A stretch of 21,569 bases of DNA from JBIKWN01 sp044376365 (GCA_044376365.1 JBILLA010000019.1:1-21569), one strand, 5' to 3'; counted from the stretch's first letter, positions 1 to 8,372 are shown. Notes: generated from the sequence alone by a model not told the origin. A program made the numbers and translations.

Positions 1-607
1 CAGCGTATCGTTTTAGATCTTCTCCTATCAGGCCAGGCGCATGTCCATCAATACGCTTTCCTGCATTGATTGCCGCATGTAGTTTTGCATGAACTTCTGG
101 GTCATTCATCAGAACACCAGGATAGTTCATCATCTCTGCAAGATAGAGAAACTCAGGTTGTTTGATAAGCTCTGCAACAATTTTTGCATCAAGTGAAGCA
201 CCAGCAGTTTCAATACTAGGGTTCGTTGCAGGAACACATGAAGGGACACCATAGTTTATTTTTAATGGTGTGCGTTGTGCTTCTTTGAGCATCCATTCGA
301 TGCCTGCAACACCACATACATTCGCAATTTCATGGGGATCGGATACGGTTGCAACAATACCAGTTGTCACGACTTGTCGAGCGAACTCACCAGGAGTCAT
401 TTTACCGCTTTCAATATGAACATGTGCGTTGACAAAGCCTGGAGTGATAAAGCGACCAGGTTGTGTTTCATTAAGACGCTCAACGCCAAAGATGGTGCCA
501 TTATTGACATGGACACGACCAGGAAAGATCTCATTGTTGAGCGGATCGATAATCATGCCCTCAACAGAGAATTGCTTAGCAACAGAAGGGTGCAGTACAG
601 CTTGCAT
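1..607 (-). CDS. ade: Adenine deaminase, N-terminal part (runs off the left edge)
   Basis: Read on the minus strand, an open frame of 202 codons starts at 607 and continues past base 1. Adenine deaminase is a metal-dependent amidohydrolase that converts adenine to hypoxanthine in purine salvage. The frame carries family landmarks in order: an N-terminal beta section with DPLNNEIFPG (residues about 21-30), the metal-binding HVHIESG, VSDPHEIANV, PSCVPAT, EMMNYPGVL and IDGHAPGL. Bacterial members are usually 550-600 residues, so about two thirds is missing on the left. The start is uncertain: an in-frame ATG at 625 would add six residues, and neither has a good ribosome binding site. A TATTAT-like element overlaps the codons between the two ATGs, which fits the 607 start. 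Family call is firm; start is not. Confidence 0.9.
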   Translation of the reverse strand, partial: MQAVLHPSVAKQFSVEGMIIDPLNNEIFPGRVHVNNGTIFGVERLNETQPGRFITPGFVNAHVHIESGKMTPGEFARQVVTTGIVATVSDPHEIANVCGVAGIEWMLKEAQRTPLKINYGVPSCVPATNPSIETAGASLDAKIVAELIKQPEFLYLAEMMNYPGVLMNDPEVHAKLHAAINAGKRIDGHAPGLIGEDLKRYA

Positions 608-823
608 AGATAGGTATAATACCATGTTCGTAAGTGCTAAAGAACTTTTCCTACACGCTTTAGAATGAGGACATTCTGAAGCCAGCTGCCCTACTTAGAG
701 ACAATGTTTCCCTATTTCTTGAGTAATTTTCGTACCTTATCGGCTATGAAATCTTCGCGTTTTTTGACGATCATAGAAAAACCCCTTGAGATCCTTTCGT
801 GTTGTTTCGACCTCCTAACGCGT

Positions 824-839
824 TGACAGGAGTCTGTCA
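824..839. promoter_or_regulatory. Perfect inverted repeat upstream of the exported protein gene
   Basis: TGACAG and CTGTCA form a 6-bp perfect inverted repeat around a 4-nt GAGT centre, 46 bp before the ATG at 886. The left arm overlaps a TTGACA (823-828) that matches a -35 box, but no good -10 lies 16-18 bp downstream. It could be an operator or a small 5'-leader hairpin. The short length means chance is possible. The rest of 626-885, between the divergent genes, shows no gene. Confidence 0.25.
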
Positions 840-885
840 TCTGCCCGCACTTGAATACAGTAGTTTTAGTTTCACGAGGGGTCAT

Positions 886-1560
886 ATGAAAAAATACAGC
901 GCAGCATTTGTCGCCGTTATCGTAGCTGTTATTGCTACCTGGAATGCGTATGCAGAGGCACCTGTCTCGCATACAACAAGATCGCATCGCAACCATCGTC
1001 GCACGCATATCCTTGAAGTTCCATCAATTGTTCACCACATGCTTGAAACACGTGAGGCTATAATGATGTCTGCCAAGTCAGAGCCCTATGCTTTCACGAC
1101 GCCGGCTCGTGATGAACTTATTCAGTGGTCTCTTCGTAGTGATTGTTTTGTTGGTAATCCAGGTGCGGAAGCTGACATGACACCACAACCTATTTTTTCA
1201 AATGCACGATTGCATGGATATCCCAGTGCAATGGATTTTGAAAATATTATGAATGTGAGTACACCTCTTTCGATCCATATGGGCACGGTAGGGACTATGA
1301 CATTTGAGCCTGGAGTTTTTTGGCAGGCGTCACATGAAGAAGGGCTCTATGCTGCGCTGAGTAATTTATTTGATGGAGGACAAGCATCAATAGCAAAGCA
1401 TATTGGATTACAATCACAAATCCGTTACAGCATACCCGTCAGTGATGATATGGATTTTTCTTTGGTCTATGCACAACTGAATCCACGTGATGCTTTTGAA
1501 GGAACTGATATCACCTCGCGCATACAGTATGGTCGTGCAGAGATAAGTGCTCGATTTTAA
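886..1560 (+). CDS. Exported protein of unknown function, possible outer-membrane association
   Basis: I do not recognise this 224-residue protein. The ATG at 886 is preferred over upstream in-frame starts because GAGGGG lies 5 nt before it and because it opens directly into a Sec-type signal peptide: MKK, a hydrophobic core, then AYA before the likely signal peptidase I cut after residue 23. The next segment (about 30-45) is rich in His and Arg, with HRNHRRTH. The rest alternates polar and hydrophobic residues in a beta-like way, and the protein ends in ISARF. A terminal phenylalanine after a beta strand is the usual signal of proteins handled by the BAM outer-membrane machinery. It diverges from ade and converges on the acyl-CoA dehydrogenase gene with only 12 nt between stop codons. 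A small barrel or periplasmic protein is an inference. Confidence 0.7.
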   Translation: MKKYSAAFVAVIVAVIATWNAYAEAPVSHTTRSHRNHRRTHILEVPSIVHHMLETREAIMMSAKSEPYAFTTPARDELIQWSLRSDCFVGNPGAEADMTPQPIFSNARLHGYPSAMDFENIMNVSTPLSIHMGTVGTMTFEPGVFWQASHEEGLYAALSNLFDGGQASIAKHIGLQSQIRYSIPVSDDMDFSLVYAQLNPRDAFEGTDITSRIQYGRAEISARF

Positions 1561-1572
1561 GAAGCAACAATC

Positions 1573-2757
1573 TTACGAACGCTTTATAAGATCCATCATG
1601 ATATTTTTTTGATGCGCTTCGATGGTGCCACCACCAATCTCAAGTAACTTTGCATCTCGCCATAATCGCTCGACAATATACTCTCCGATATATCCATTAC
1701 CTCCCAGCACTTGAATAGCGCAATCGGCTACCTGCTTTGCCATCGGTGTTGCAAAGAGTTTTACCCCGTCAGAATCAAGGCGATTGCCTTCTTTTTCGAG
1801 GTTAAGGTGCAGTGCCGTATTATAGACGTATGCACGAGCTGCTTGATAAGCCGCATAACTTGAAGCCACCATCTGCTGAATCTGTCCAAATTCTGCAATG
1901 CGCTTTCCGAAAGCTTTCCTAGTTTGCGCATAGGAAACCATGACATCAAGACAACGTCTTGCGATACCAAGGCTCATTGCTGCAAGTGTGACTCGCTCAA
2001 TTTCCAAGTTTCTCATCATGTGCTTCATGCTTTCGCCCTCTGCACCAATGAGGTTTTGACGGGGGACTCGTACATTATCGAGGACAAGCTCTGCTGTGTT
2101 TGATGCACGCATGCCAAGCTTGTCACGAATTTTTTGACCAACACGGAATCCTGCAAGATCTGGGGTGAGAATAAATGTTGATATCTTAGCTTTGGATTCA
2201 CTCACTGGATTCGTGCGTGCATAAAGCACAACAACATCTGCAAGCGTTGAGCCTTCATCAATGCAGCCATTAGTAATCCACATTTTATTGCCGTTTAGAA
2301 CATAGTGATCACCATCGAGCACAGCAGTTGTTTTCATGCCCAGCACATCTGTGCCCGCTTCTGTTTCAGACATACCCATGGCACCAATCCACTCGCCCGA
2401 ACAAAGCTTAGGCAGGAATTTTTGCTGTTGTTCAGCGCTTGCATTCACAGCGATGTTATTCACACACAACATACTGTGAGCAAGAAAAGAAAGACAGAAT
2501 GCAGGGTCGCTTGCAGAGAGCTCTTCGTGTGCAATCACTGTTGCAACTGCATCAAATCCAGAACCACCGTATGCTTCGGGAGCAGAAATACCCAGTAGTC
2601 CAAGAGAGCCAAGTTCACGAAATAGTGGAAGGTTGAATTGTTCGTTCTTATTATACGCAGTCGCTTGAGGTTCGATCTTTGTCTCTGTAAAAGAGCGCAC
2701 TGTATCACGCAGCGATTGATGTTCAGGAGTAGGGGTGAAGATTGACGTCTTATCCAT
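1573..2757 (-). CDS. Acyl-CoA dehydrogenase, isovaleryl-CoA dehydrogenase type
   Basis: This 394-residue protein has the normal length for a soluble FAD-dependent acyl-CoA dehydrogenase, which oxidises acyl-CoA to 2-enoyl-CoA and passes electrons to electron-transfer flavoprotein. Seen are the FAD/substrate signatures GAMGMSETEAGTD (about 125-137), NGNKMWITNG (155-164), the RKAFGKRI segment (280-287) and QVLGGNGYIGEY (349-360). The base that is Glu376 in medium-chain enzymes is Gly376 here (EIGGGT), while a Glu sits at 254 in LEIERVTLA, matching the catalytic Glu of isovaleryl-CoA dehydrogenase. That makes a branched-chain substrate, as in leucine breakdown, most likely. Long-chain enzymes also use that position, so the substrate is not certain. 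It overlaps the preceding thiamine-binding-like gene by 8 nt and ends the five-gene run. Confidence 0.92.
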   Translation of the reverse strand: MDKTSIFTPTPEHQSLRDTVRSFTETKIEPQATAYNKNEQFNLPLFRELGSLGLLGISAPEAYGGSGFDAVATVIAHEELSASDPAFCLSFLAHSMLCVNNIAVNASAEQQQKFLPKLCSGEWIGAMGMSETEAGTDVLGMKTTAVLDGDHYVLNGNKMWITNGCIDEGSTLADVVVLYARTNPVSESKAKISTFILTPDLAGFRVGQKIRDKLGMRASNTAELVLDNVRVPRQNLIGAEGESMKHMMRNLEIERVTLAAMSLGIARRCLDVMVSYAQTRKAFGKRIAEFGQIQQMVASSYAAYQAARAYVYNTALHLNLEKEGNRLDSDGVKLFATPMAKQVADCAIQVLGGNGYIGEYIVERLWRDAKLLEIGGGTIEAHQKNIMMDLIKRS

Positions 2758-3022
2758 GTCCTACAGAGTACTCTGAAACGTCCGAGCTGAGAAGCTTAGA
2801 TACGAAGACCATCTTGGAACCTTGCTCCATCGCTATTTTGACGCACTGCTGGTAGAGCTGCATGACATCTTCGAAAGGGCCAAAGACCTGTGTGCTCATA
2901 CCATTGGTCGAAACAGTCGTTGCTGCTGTTTTTTGTTCATTAAGTGCATCAATAAAGCTTTGGATTGGTGGAATATAGTTTTGGTCGAGTGGATACATGC
3001 TGATTTCAAGTGATATTCTCAT
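2750..3022 (-). CDS. Small YkoF/MTH1187-type thiamine-binding-like protein
   Basis: A 90-residue protein starting MRISLEISMYPLDQNY, with TNGMSTQVFGPFEDVM in the middle and a KMVFVSKL strand near the end. This matches the single-domain, ferredoxin-like family called MTH1187 or YkoF-like. Characterised relatives bind thiamine or its pyrimidine part; the role in this organism is unknown. I chose the ATG at 3022 because the family begins there. The longer frame would need a TTG at 3052 and adds ten residues unlike the family. No clear ribosome binding site is visible. The gene sits 49 nt after trmO and overlaps the acyl-CoA dehydrogenase start by 8 nt, so the last two genes are probably translationally coupled. 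It could modulate a thiamine-dependent step, but nothing in the window shows that. Confidence 0.75.
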   Translation of the reverse strand: MRISLEISMYPLDQNYIPPIQSFIDALNEQKTAATTVSTNGMSTQVFGPFEDVMQLYQQCVKIAMEQGSKMVFVSKLLSSDVSEYSVGHG

Positions 3023-3071
3023 GCAGCAAGTATAAAGCAGGTAAGATACCAAGAGCTATGCATTATCCTGC

Positions 3072-3896
3072 TCAACAAGCAGAGGGATAAAAGGAGTTGT
3101 GAAATGCAATTTGTGCGTCACGGTCAGGAATGTCGTGATAGCCTTCTTTATAAAGCAGATCATCAGGATATCCTTTCTCTATCGATCGGATTGAAACGAC
3201 ATCTGGTGCCACAGAAAAAAAGATTCGCCATGCACCGCATCCCATACGGAATGTATCAACACCAACTTGTACAATACGGCGAGTACGATGAGGTGAGGGA
3301 TCACGGCTTAAGATTTCATGTGCGCGAGGCATAAAATCAATATTGTAATGCTCTTTGAGCCACGCAAGCTGTGCAGCAGCTTGATCTTCAATATGCACTT
3401 GAAATTTAGCTGGTAGTTGTTCACTTGCTTCAATATCCTGAAGCCATCCAATTGCAGATGTAGGAAATGCATCGGCTTTAGGTAGATATGGTTTTATGTC
3501 GAGGATAGCAGTGCCTTCGATAAGGTCTATGTCACCAACAAAAATCTTACGACCTTCGATGCTATGTACTGTTGTGGCCGTTATACCGATTGGATTTGGT
3601 CTGTATGGTGCGCGTGTTGCAAAAACACCTTTTCGTGAACCATCGCCGCGAGGTGGACGAACGAGCGGCCGCCAATTTGGATTTTTATCAAACCACCAAA
3701 TAATCCAGATACGCTCAAAGCCCTGCAGATCGCGGGTGGCACGAATGAGTCGATCATCATCGAGCAGCTCTATGTAGTTGGTGCGTGTTGTTTTTGCGTC
3801 GGCATGTTCAGGTTGATACCGCGCAGCAAACTTTGCAACCAGGCCAGAGCGCATATGGCCAATTGGGGTGCAAAGAAGTGAGGGAGCATCGGTCAT
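3072..3896 (-). CDS. trmO: tRNA (N6-threonylcarbamoyladenosine(37)-N6)-methyltransferase TrmO
   Basis: This 274-residue protein belongs to the TsaA/YaeB/VirR family. TrmO uses S-adenosylmethionine to add a methyl group to t6A at position 37 of threonine tRNA, fine-tuning decoding. Visible signatures are the opening CTPIGHMRSG (about 9-18), the core KGVFATRAPYRPNPIG (89-104), and DIKPYLPKADAFP (133-145). These lie in the N-terminal SAM-binding beta-barrel. The C-terminal domain (about 165-274) includes RIVQVGVDTFRMG and YPDDLLYKEGYHDIPD, as in proteobacterial-type two-domain members. The length is slightly above the E. coli protein (about 235 residues). It lies 12 nt downstream of the degenerate RNB-fold gene, so all three upstream genes of the run are probably co-transcribed. 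Confidence 0.93.
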   Translation of the reverse strand: MTDAPSLLCTPIGHMRSGLVAKFAARYQPEHADAKTTRTNYIELLDDDRLIRATRDLQGFERIWIIWWFDKNPNWRPLVRPPRGDGSRKGVFATRAPYRPNPIGITATTVHSIEGRKIFVGDIDLIEGTAILDIKPYLPKADAFPTSAIGWLQDIEASEQLPAKFQVHIEDQAAAQLAWLKEHYNIDFMPRAHEILSRDPSPHRTRRIVQVGVDTFRMGCGAWRIFFSVAPDVVSIRSIEKGYPDDLLYKEGYHDIPDRDAQIAFHNSFYPSAC

Positions 3897-3908
3897 GGAA
3901 GGGCCTTT

Positions 3909-5927
3909 TTATACCTTCTGAGCTTTCAAAACAACTTTTCCTTCTTTGATATCAAATCCATCAATAATAGTGCCATCGTCGAAGTTAGCGATTGGCAGTT
4001 CTTGAACATATGGGACGCCAAGTGGACGAAGTTTTTCTTTTTCAGAAATTTCAAAGCGTGTGTCATCGAAAATAGAGATACCTTGGTATGCACCAGTAAT
4101 CAAAATATGTTGCAGTAATGTGCTCGGTTCTTGATTGCCCATCAATCGTTCATGATGAGGACGGTTACGTAGCCAACGAGACAGCGAAAGTACCAGACTT
4201 AATGAACGTGCATCACGAAGTGGGGGACCTGCAGTCGCTTGTTGCTGGCCGTTTCCAAGCGCAATCGGTTTATGACTATATTGATGCTCATTACAGCAAC
4301 AGTAATGGGCTGTTTCTCGTTGCTTACCAGAGAGTGTGTTTATAAAGCTGCTCAGCGCACCATCATCGTCAATATGTTGCAAGAACTTTTGAAATAGCTC
4401 TTCGCCAAGTATTTCTCTATGTGTGTGTATACGATTACGGCGGTTTGTCTTTGGAAGGAGTGGATGTCGCTCAATATATATTGCTGGTCGATGATGCTCT
4501 TGAGCAAAGAGTGCAGTTGCTTCACTTGCTATGTTTGAAAGTATAGGGATGATGTTGTCGTAGGTAACTGTTGCTGGTAAGTGAATATGACGCTGTGTTC
4601 CAATCTGTCTCAGACGTTCTTGCAGGAGAGGATCTTCAAAGAATTGTTGTGTTGGAGCAAAAGTTTGGTGCAAGCGCACAAGTTCAGAGCGCATGTCCAC
4701 ATCAATAATACTTCCTTCTTGCGCAATCGTAATAGTTGTTACGAGTGCTGATCGATACTGATCAACTTTAAGAGAGAGCTGTTCACGGGTCAGACGTGTG
4801 GGCGGAAGCATTGGCACAAGTGGCTGTGCATGCTGATACCACGCTTTCTCTATAAAACATGCTGCTGTGTGTAAGAGACCACCTTCAGGAATGATGAATG
4901 AAGGATCGGGGCGAGCAAGTGTGACAATAAAGTTGCCTGAGGCATCATCGATTCGTAAACACCACCCATCATCATGCAGACTTGTCGCACTACCTGTACC
5001 CCAAAATTCTTGAGTATTTTCTCGTAATGATGCTGTATCAGTTCGCCTTCGATACGTATCTGTTTGATCATAGAGTGTGTTGAGTAGATTCACTGGATTG
5101 ATACGACACACACCAGCATCATCAGTATGCTTGAGGATTTCAGCAGTGATTGGAACAGGAAGTCCTGCAAGAGATGGATAGCAGTTTTTTATTGCATGGA
5201 TCTGCTTCAAGTGTGTAGGAATAGTTTCGATGACATCAGGCAGTGCACTTGGATGACGAACATAGACACTCATCGCAAGTGGAATCGCTTTGAAAGCATC
5301 ATGCGCCAGCACTGTATCTACATGAGCACTTTGACGTTCTGCTATAATAATGATTTTTTCTTGTTCATCGTCATAGAAAATATCTGCTTTTGGTAACAGT
5401 ATTTTTACTGTCGCCATACTAAGCTCTATAGCACCGCGTGTTGGATTTGTTCCAACCATATGTCGATGATTATGTATATAGTGTGGAGGCTCTGGATCAA
5501 GACAAGCAATCGTTGCGTGCTCTATTTGAAAGCGTTTTAAGAGCTGACTTATTTCGATAAGTTGCTTCTTGAACGTCGGCTCATCAATATTTTCAAGAGG
5601 GTATGCTATCTTAATCGTTGTAGTGGTCGTATTGCCCGTAACCTCGGTAACGATGATACCGAGTGCTTTTATGGAATTTGAAATTTCTTGGCAGTCTTGC
5701 TCACTGAGTGCATGAGCATCACCTTCAATAAGCTCATGCAAGATACGTTTATCATGTGGTCCTACTTCAGAGAGAACTTGTGATATACGACGTGGCACTG
5801 CGAGTGTGATTGAAGTAGCACCATCTTTACCAAATGAGCTGGTAAGCATATTGGCAATATGCTGTCGTCGATTTGGAGGCAGCATGCATTCTCCAAGACT
5901 TGCGGATATTTCTTGTACCATGCTCAT
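3909..5927 (-). CDS. RNB-fold (RNase II/R-like) protein with degraded active site
   Basis: A 672-residue protein. Residues about 295-590 can be aligned by eye to the RNB exoribonuclease domain: GWCLRIDDASGNFIVTLARP (321-340) matches the stretch ending in the usual HIADVS, and VPMLPP (371-376) matches IPMLPE. LSLKVDQYRSALVTTITI (384-401) matches the CSL..NVDR..L segment, and YSHKPIALGNG then AGPPLRDAR (566-574) match YS.ENIGHFGL and SPIRRYPD. Of the four catalytic aspartates (pattern DxxxxxDxDD) only the last two seem present, D319 and D320. The first two fall on T311 and L317, and the conserved SPIRRY arginine position reads Leu. It is therefore probably not an active hydrolytic RNase, and may bind RNA or a partner protein. 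The N-terminal 290 residues are unassigned. It starts within an ATGA overlap with the upstream gene. Confidence 0.72.
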   Translation of the reverse strand: MSMVQEISASLGECMLPPNRRQHIANMLTSSFGKDGATSITLAVPRRISQVLSEVGPHDKRILHELIEGDAHALSEQDCQEISNSIKALGIIVTEVTGNTTTTTIKIAYPLENIDEPTFKKQLIEISQLLKRFQIEHATIACLDPEPPHYIHNHRHMVGTNPTRGAIELSMATVKILLPKADIFYDDEQEKIIIIAERQSAHVDTVLAHDAFKAIPLAMSVYVRHPSALPDVIETIPTHLKQIHAIKNCYPSLAGLPVPITAEILKHTDDAGVCRINPVNLLNTLYDQTDTYRRRTDTASLRENTQEFWGTGSATSLHDDGWCLRIDDASGNFIVTLARPDPSFIIPEGGLLHTAACFIEKAWYQHAQPLVPMLPPTRLTREQLSLKVDQYRSALVTTITIAQEGSIIDVDMRSELVRLHQTFAPTQQFFEDPLLQERLRQIGTQRHIHLPATVTYDNIIPILSNIASEATALFAQEHHRPAIYIERHPLLPKTNRRNRIHTHREILGEELFQKFLQHIDDDGALSSFINTLSGKQRETAHYCCCNEHQYSHKPIALGNGQQQATAGPPLRDARSLSLVLSLSRWLRNRPHHERLMGNQEPSTLLQHILITGAYQGISIFDDTRFEISEKEKLRPLGVPYVQELPIANFDDGTIIDGFDIKEGKVVLKAQKV

Positions 5928-7954
5928 GAAAGTGCCCTCCGCTCAGCTTCAATTTGTTCTAGCAGGTGGATAGAGGAAGCACTAATTTCATACAGCTTGT
6001 CTTGATATGGTTGCAAGGTAGTCACAATCTTAGTTGTATACTGATTGAAGATATCTGTAGCAGATCCTTTCAATGCTATAAATGAACGTACGCTCAGGGT
6101 AGAAATTGATGGAATCGCAAATATTGATTCAAGAATTTCATGACACGCATGACTGAGTTCTTGATATTCTTGATCTAACCAAGATGGTTTTTTGACGGTA
6201 TAATTTTTTTCAAGAATTGAGAAAAGCTCAGCGATTTCTTTTGAGACGCCGTATCCAAAACGAATTGAGCTTTTATGTGAAGTGAAGAATTGCATAGAGA
6301 GTCCAAGTTCAGGATCAACTGATGAAGTTTTTTCCTGTAGCGCTGCAAGGTCATCACCTTCTGATATTGGTATAAAAAATTCTTGGTATGCAGTAGTAAT
6401 TTTACGAATATGTACAGCGATCTGGCTTAAGTGGGTAAGGGTACAGATTTTTGCAGCATTTTGATGATTTGGGGCAAGAGACTCTAGTTTTTGATTAAGA
6501 TCCCATAGATTGAATGTATCTGTCCACATGTCTGAATTGGCAGCTAATTGCACGTAGGATGATTTTGATAGTGACGTTTCAGAAACAGCAACGATCTGAG
6601 ATTGTCGCAATTGGTGCAGTAATTTTAGAAAAGAGTCCAGAGTGTCTTGAACAATACCTTTGTCCTGTAGGTAATGATAAAGCTCTTCAGCTTGATAAGT
6701 ATATTGAAAAGAGTTGAGCCTGAAAAAACCAAACATCATCACATCAAGAGTTTTCTTTGTATCGGTTACGCTCAAGTCGCCTTTTCGTGTATACGGCGTA
6801 GAGAGCTGAGCAAGCCGTTCTTTCAACCACGTATTGCAGGTTTTTACGAATGCTGGAGGCAGCGCAACGGGATGTGGGTGAGCTTTTATAATTTTTTCTT
6901 TTGTTTCTTGAATGGAATCAACAGAAGCGGGTATTCGGGTTTGTGTTGCAATAGACAATGGGCAGACAAAGTACATTTTAATTTCAGCAAGTTCCTTACA
7001 GGCAGCAAAAATTGAAGGCAGCTCATCAAGAGGAGCTTGTAATAGTAGTTCTTGTCCAAATACGCCGCTCCGTAAAAGCTCATCAGGTGTAAGTGTTGCT
7101 TGTTGTATCAGTTCTAATCGTTTTGCAAGATCGCTATTTGGAGGAAGCGTTGAGAGTTTTTGCAGCGAGTCATTTCCAATACGAAATGCACAGCTTACAG
7201 AGTAAATAAAAGCTTCTCGATCGCTCTTTGCTTGTTTGAGCGAAGTTTTCATAGCAGTAACAAGATGAGGTTCTTTAGCTAACGCTTCAAGAACAGGATC
7301 GGATGGCATGTGAGTATGCCATGATTGCGGGGCACGATCCGTAAGCGCTGCGAGCTCCTCTGATGAGAGGCTTCGTTGGTGCTTGAGCACATGTTCAATG
7401 ATTTTTGTTACGGTAGGTGATGCTTTACTATAGAATTGAGCAAGCTGTTGTTGCTGTTTGTCAGATTTTTTTGCAGCAATTTGTTCGGCACGTACAGCAT
7501 CAAGATAGTCTGCGCCAAATTGTTCCCAACAAGTCGCAAGATCCGCAATCGTACTTTGCTCATTGATAGTGCGAAGTAAAATCTGTTTTGTTTCATCAGA
7601 ATTAGTAATAAGCAACAGCGTACGAAATGTTGTTTGAGCATTGTCTTCTATCAGTGCAATCTTTTTACAAAGCTCTGGAAGCTTTGCATGGTATTCTTCT
7701 CGAAGCGTTTCAATGACATGGGGAGCATATCGCTTAACGAGGTCTTCACAGAATGCTTGAGTCACTGCGTCTGCTTGCAGCTTCATGTCGCCAAGAGGAG
7801 TTGTATCACCAAAAACAGAGAGCGCTGTTGCTGTTTTGATTAAACTATTATGCGCGGCCGTATGCTCGAGTTGATAGCGAGCCAAGGTTTCAGCAACTGT
7901 TTGCTTGTCGATATCGCGAGCAGAGTGTTTGGCAGGTGCAGTGTGTTGTGTCAC
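5924..7954 (-). CDS. Unknown large helical protein, coupled to the RNB-fold gene
   Basis: I do not recognise this 676-residue protein. It starts at a GTG (7954); an in-frame TAA lies just upstream, no other plausible start is near, and no good ribosome binding site is visible. Composition is that of a soluble, mostly alpha-helical protein, with no signal peptide or membrane segment. It is rich in Leu, Gln, Ala and Lys, with charged helical runs near 125-190 (QIAAKKSDKQQQQLAQF). A stretch around residues 415-470 (FFRLNSFQYTYQAEELYHYL, then a short basic turn and strand) could be a winged-helix-like module, but this is weak. The stop overlaps the start of the degenerate RNB gene by 4 nt (ATGA), which predicts similar expression levels and perhaps a complex. 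It appears to be the first gene of the run leading to trmO. Confidence 0.8.
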   Translation of the reverse strand: MTQHTAPAKHSARDIDKQTVAETLARYQLEHTAAHNSLIKTATALSVFGDTTPLGDMKLQADAVTQAFCEDLVKRYAPHVIETLREEYHAKLPELCKKIALIEDNAQTTFRTLLLITNSDETKQILLRTINEQSTIADLATCWEQFGADYLDAVRAEQIAAKKSDKQQQQLAQFYSKASPTVTKIIEHVLKHQRSLSSEELAALTDRAPQSWHTHMPSDPVLEALAKEPHLVTAMKTSLKQAKSDREAFIYSVSCAFRIGNDSLQKLSTLPPNSDLAKRLELIQQATLTPDELLRSGVFGQELLLQAPLDELPSIFAACKELAEIKMYFVCPLSIATQTRIPASVDSIQETKEKIIKAHPHPVALPPAFVKTCNTWLKERLAQLSTPYTRKGDLSVTDTKKTLDVMMFGFFRLNSFQYTYQAEELYHYLQDKGIVQDTLDSFLKLLHQLRQSQIVAVSETSLSKSSYVQLAANSDMWTDTFNLWDLNQKLESLAPNHQNAAKICTLTHLSQIAVHIRKITTAYQEFFIPISEGDDLAALQEKTSSVDPELGLSMQFFTSHKSSIRFGYGVSKEIAELFSILEKNYTVKKPSWLDQEYQELSHACHEILESIFAIPSISTLSVRSFIALKGSATDIFNQYTTKIVTTLQPYQDKLYEISASSIHLLEQIEAERRALS

Positions 7955-8372
7955 AGAAAGGCAGGTTTAGATTTCATATACAATTGGAAAATCCATAGAA
8001 ATCATAAGGTTAAGGCGGGTGCTAAGCAACAAATTGTGGGGTTATCGTAAGGTTCATTTTAGCTGATGCAAAAGCCTCTAACTACCTATCATGCAAGAAT
8101 TTCAGACAGCCCAATGTAGCGTTTGCCATGTCTACAGCCTCTGACAACAGTGCGCTTTTGCCTCTTGTTTTTTTATCCTACTAATCATCTCAAAAAGACG
8201 AAAACTGATAGAAATCAATAGGGTAGACGGCTGCTCAACCATTACTTATTCAACCATCCACCAGCAAGCACCTGCCAAAGCCCGTAAGGTTCCTTTGTTA
8301 TTTCTTGAATCATCATTGCTCTTAGAGTCGATATAACATTGATAGAATTTGAGTTAGAGCGGAAGTATTCTT
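7955..8372. other. 418-bp divergent intergenic region, no gene seen
   Basis: This gap separates divergent genes starting at 7954 (minus) and 8373 (plus), so it should hold both promoters. I see no convincing coding frame, tRNA or strong hairpin. The only structure is weak. CGTAAGGTTC occurs twice in direct orientation (8046-8055 and 8283-8292), with a third partial TAAGGTT near 8007. CAACCAT is also repeated near 8240-8260. A TATAAC around 8333 could be a -10 box for the plus gene, but it lacks a good -35. Confidence 0.4.

Noticed and set aside
712..1008. Minus-strand open frame opposite the exported protein gene
   Set aside because: It runs antisense through the signal peptide region, has a Cys/Arg-rich shadow-like composition and no ribosome binding site.
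2305..2598. Plus-strand frame with several Cys and His residues, like a zinc-binding protein
   Set aside because: It is antisense to the intact acyl-CoA dehydrogenase and has no independent start signal; the Cys/His content comes from the complementary codons.
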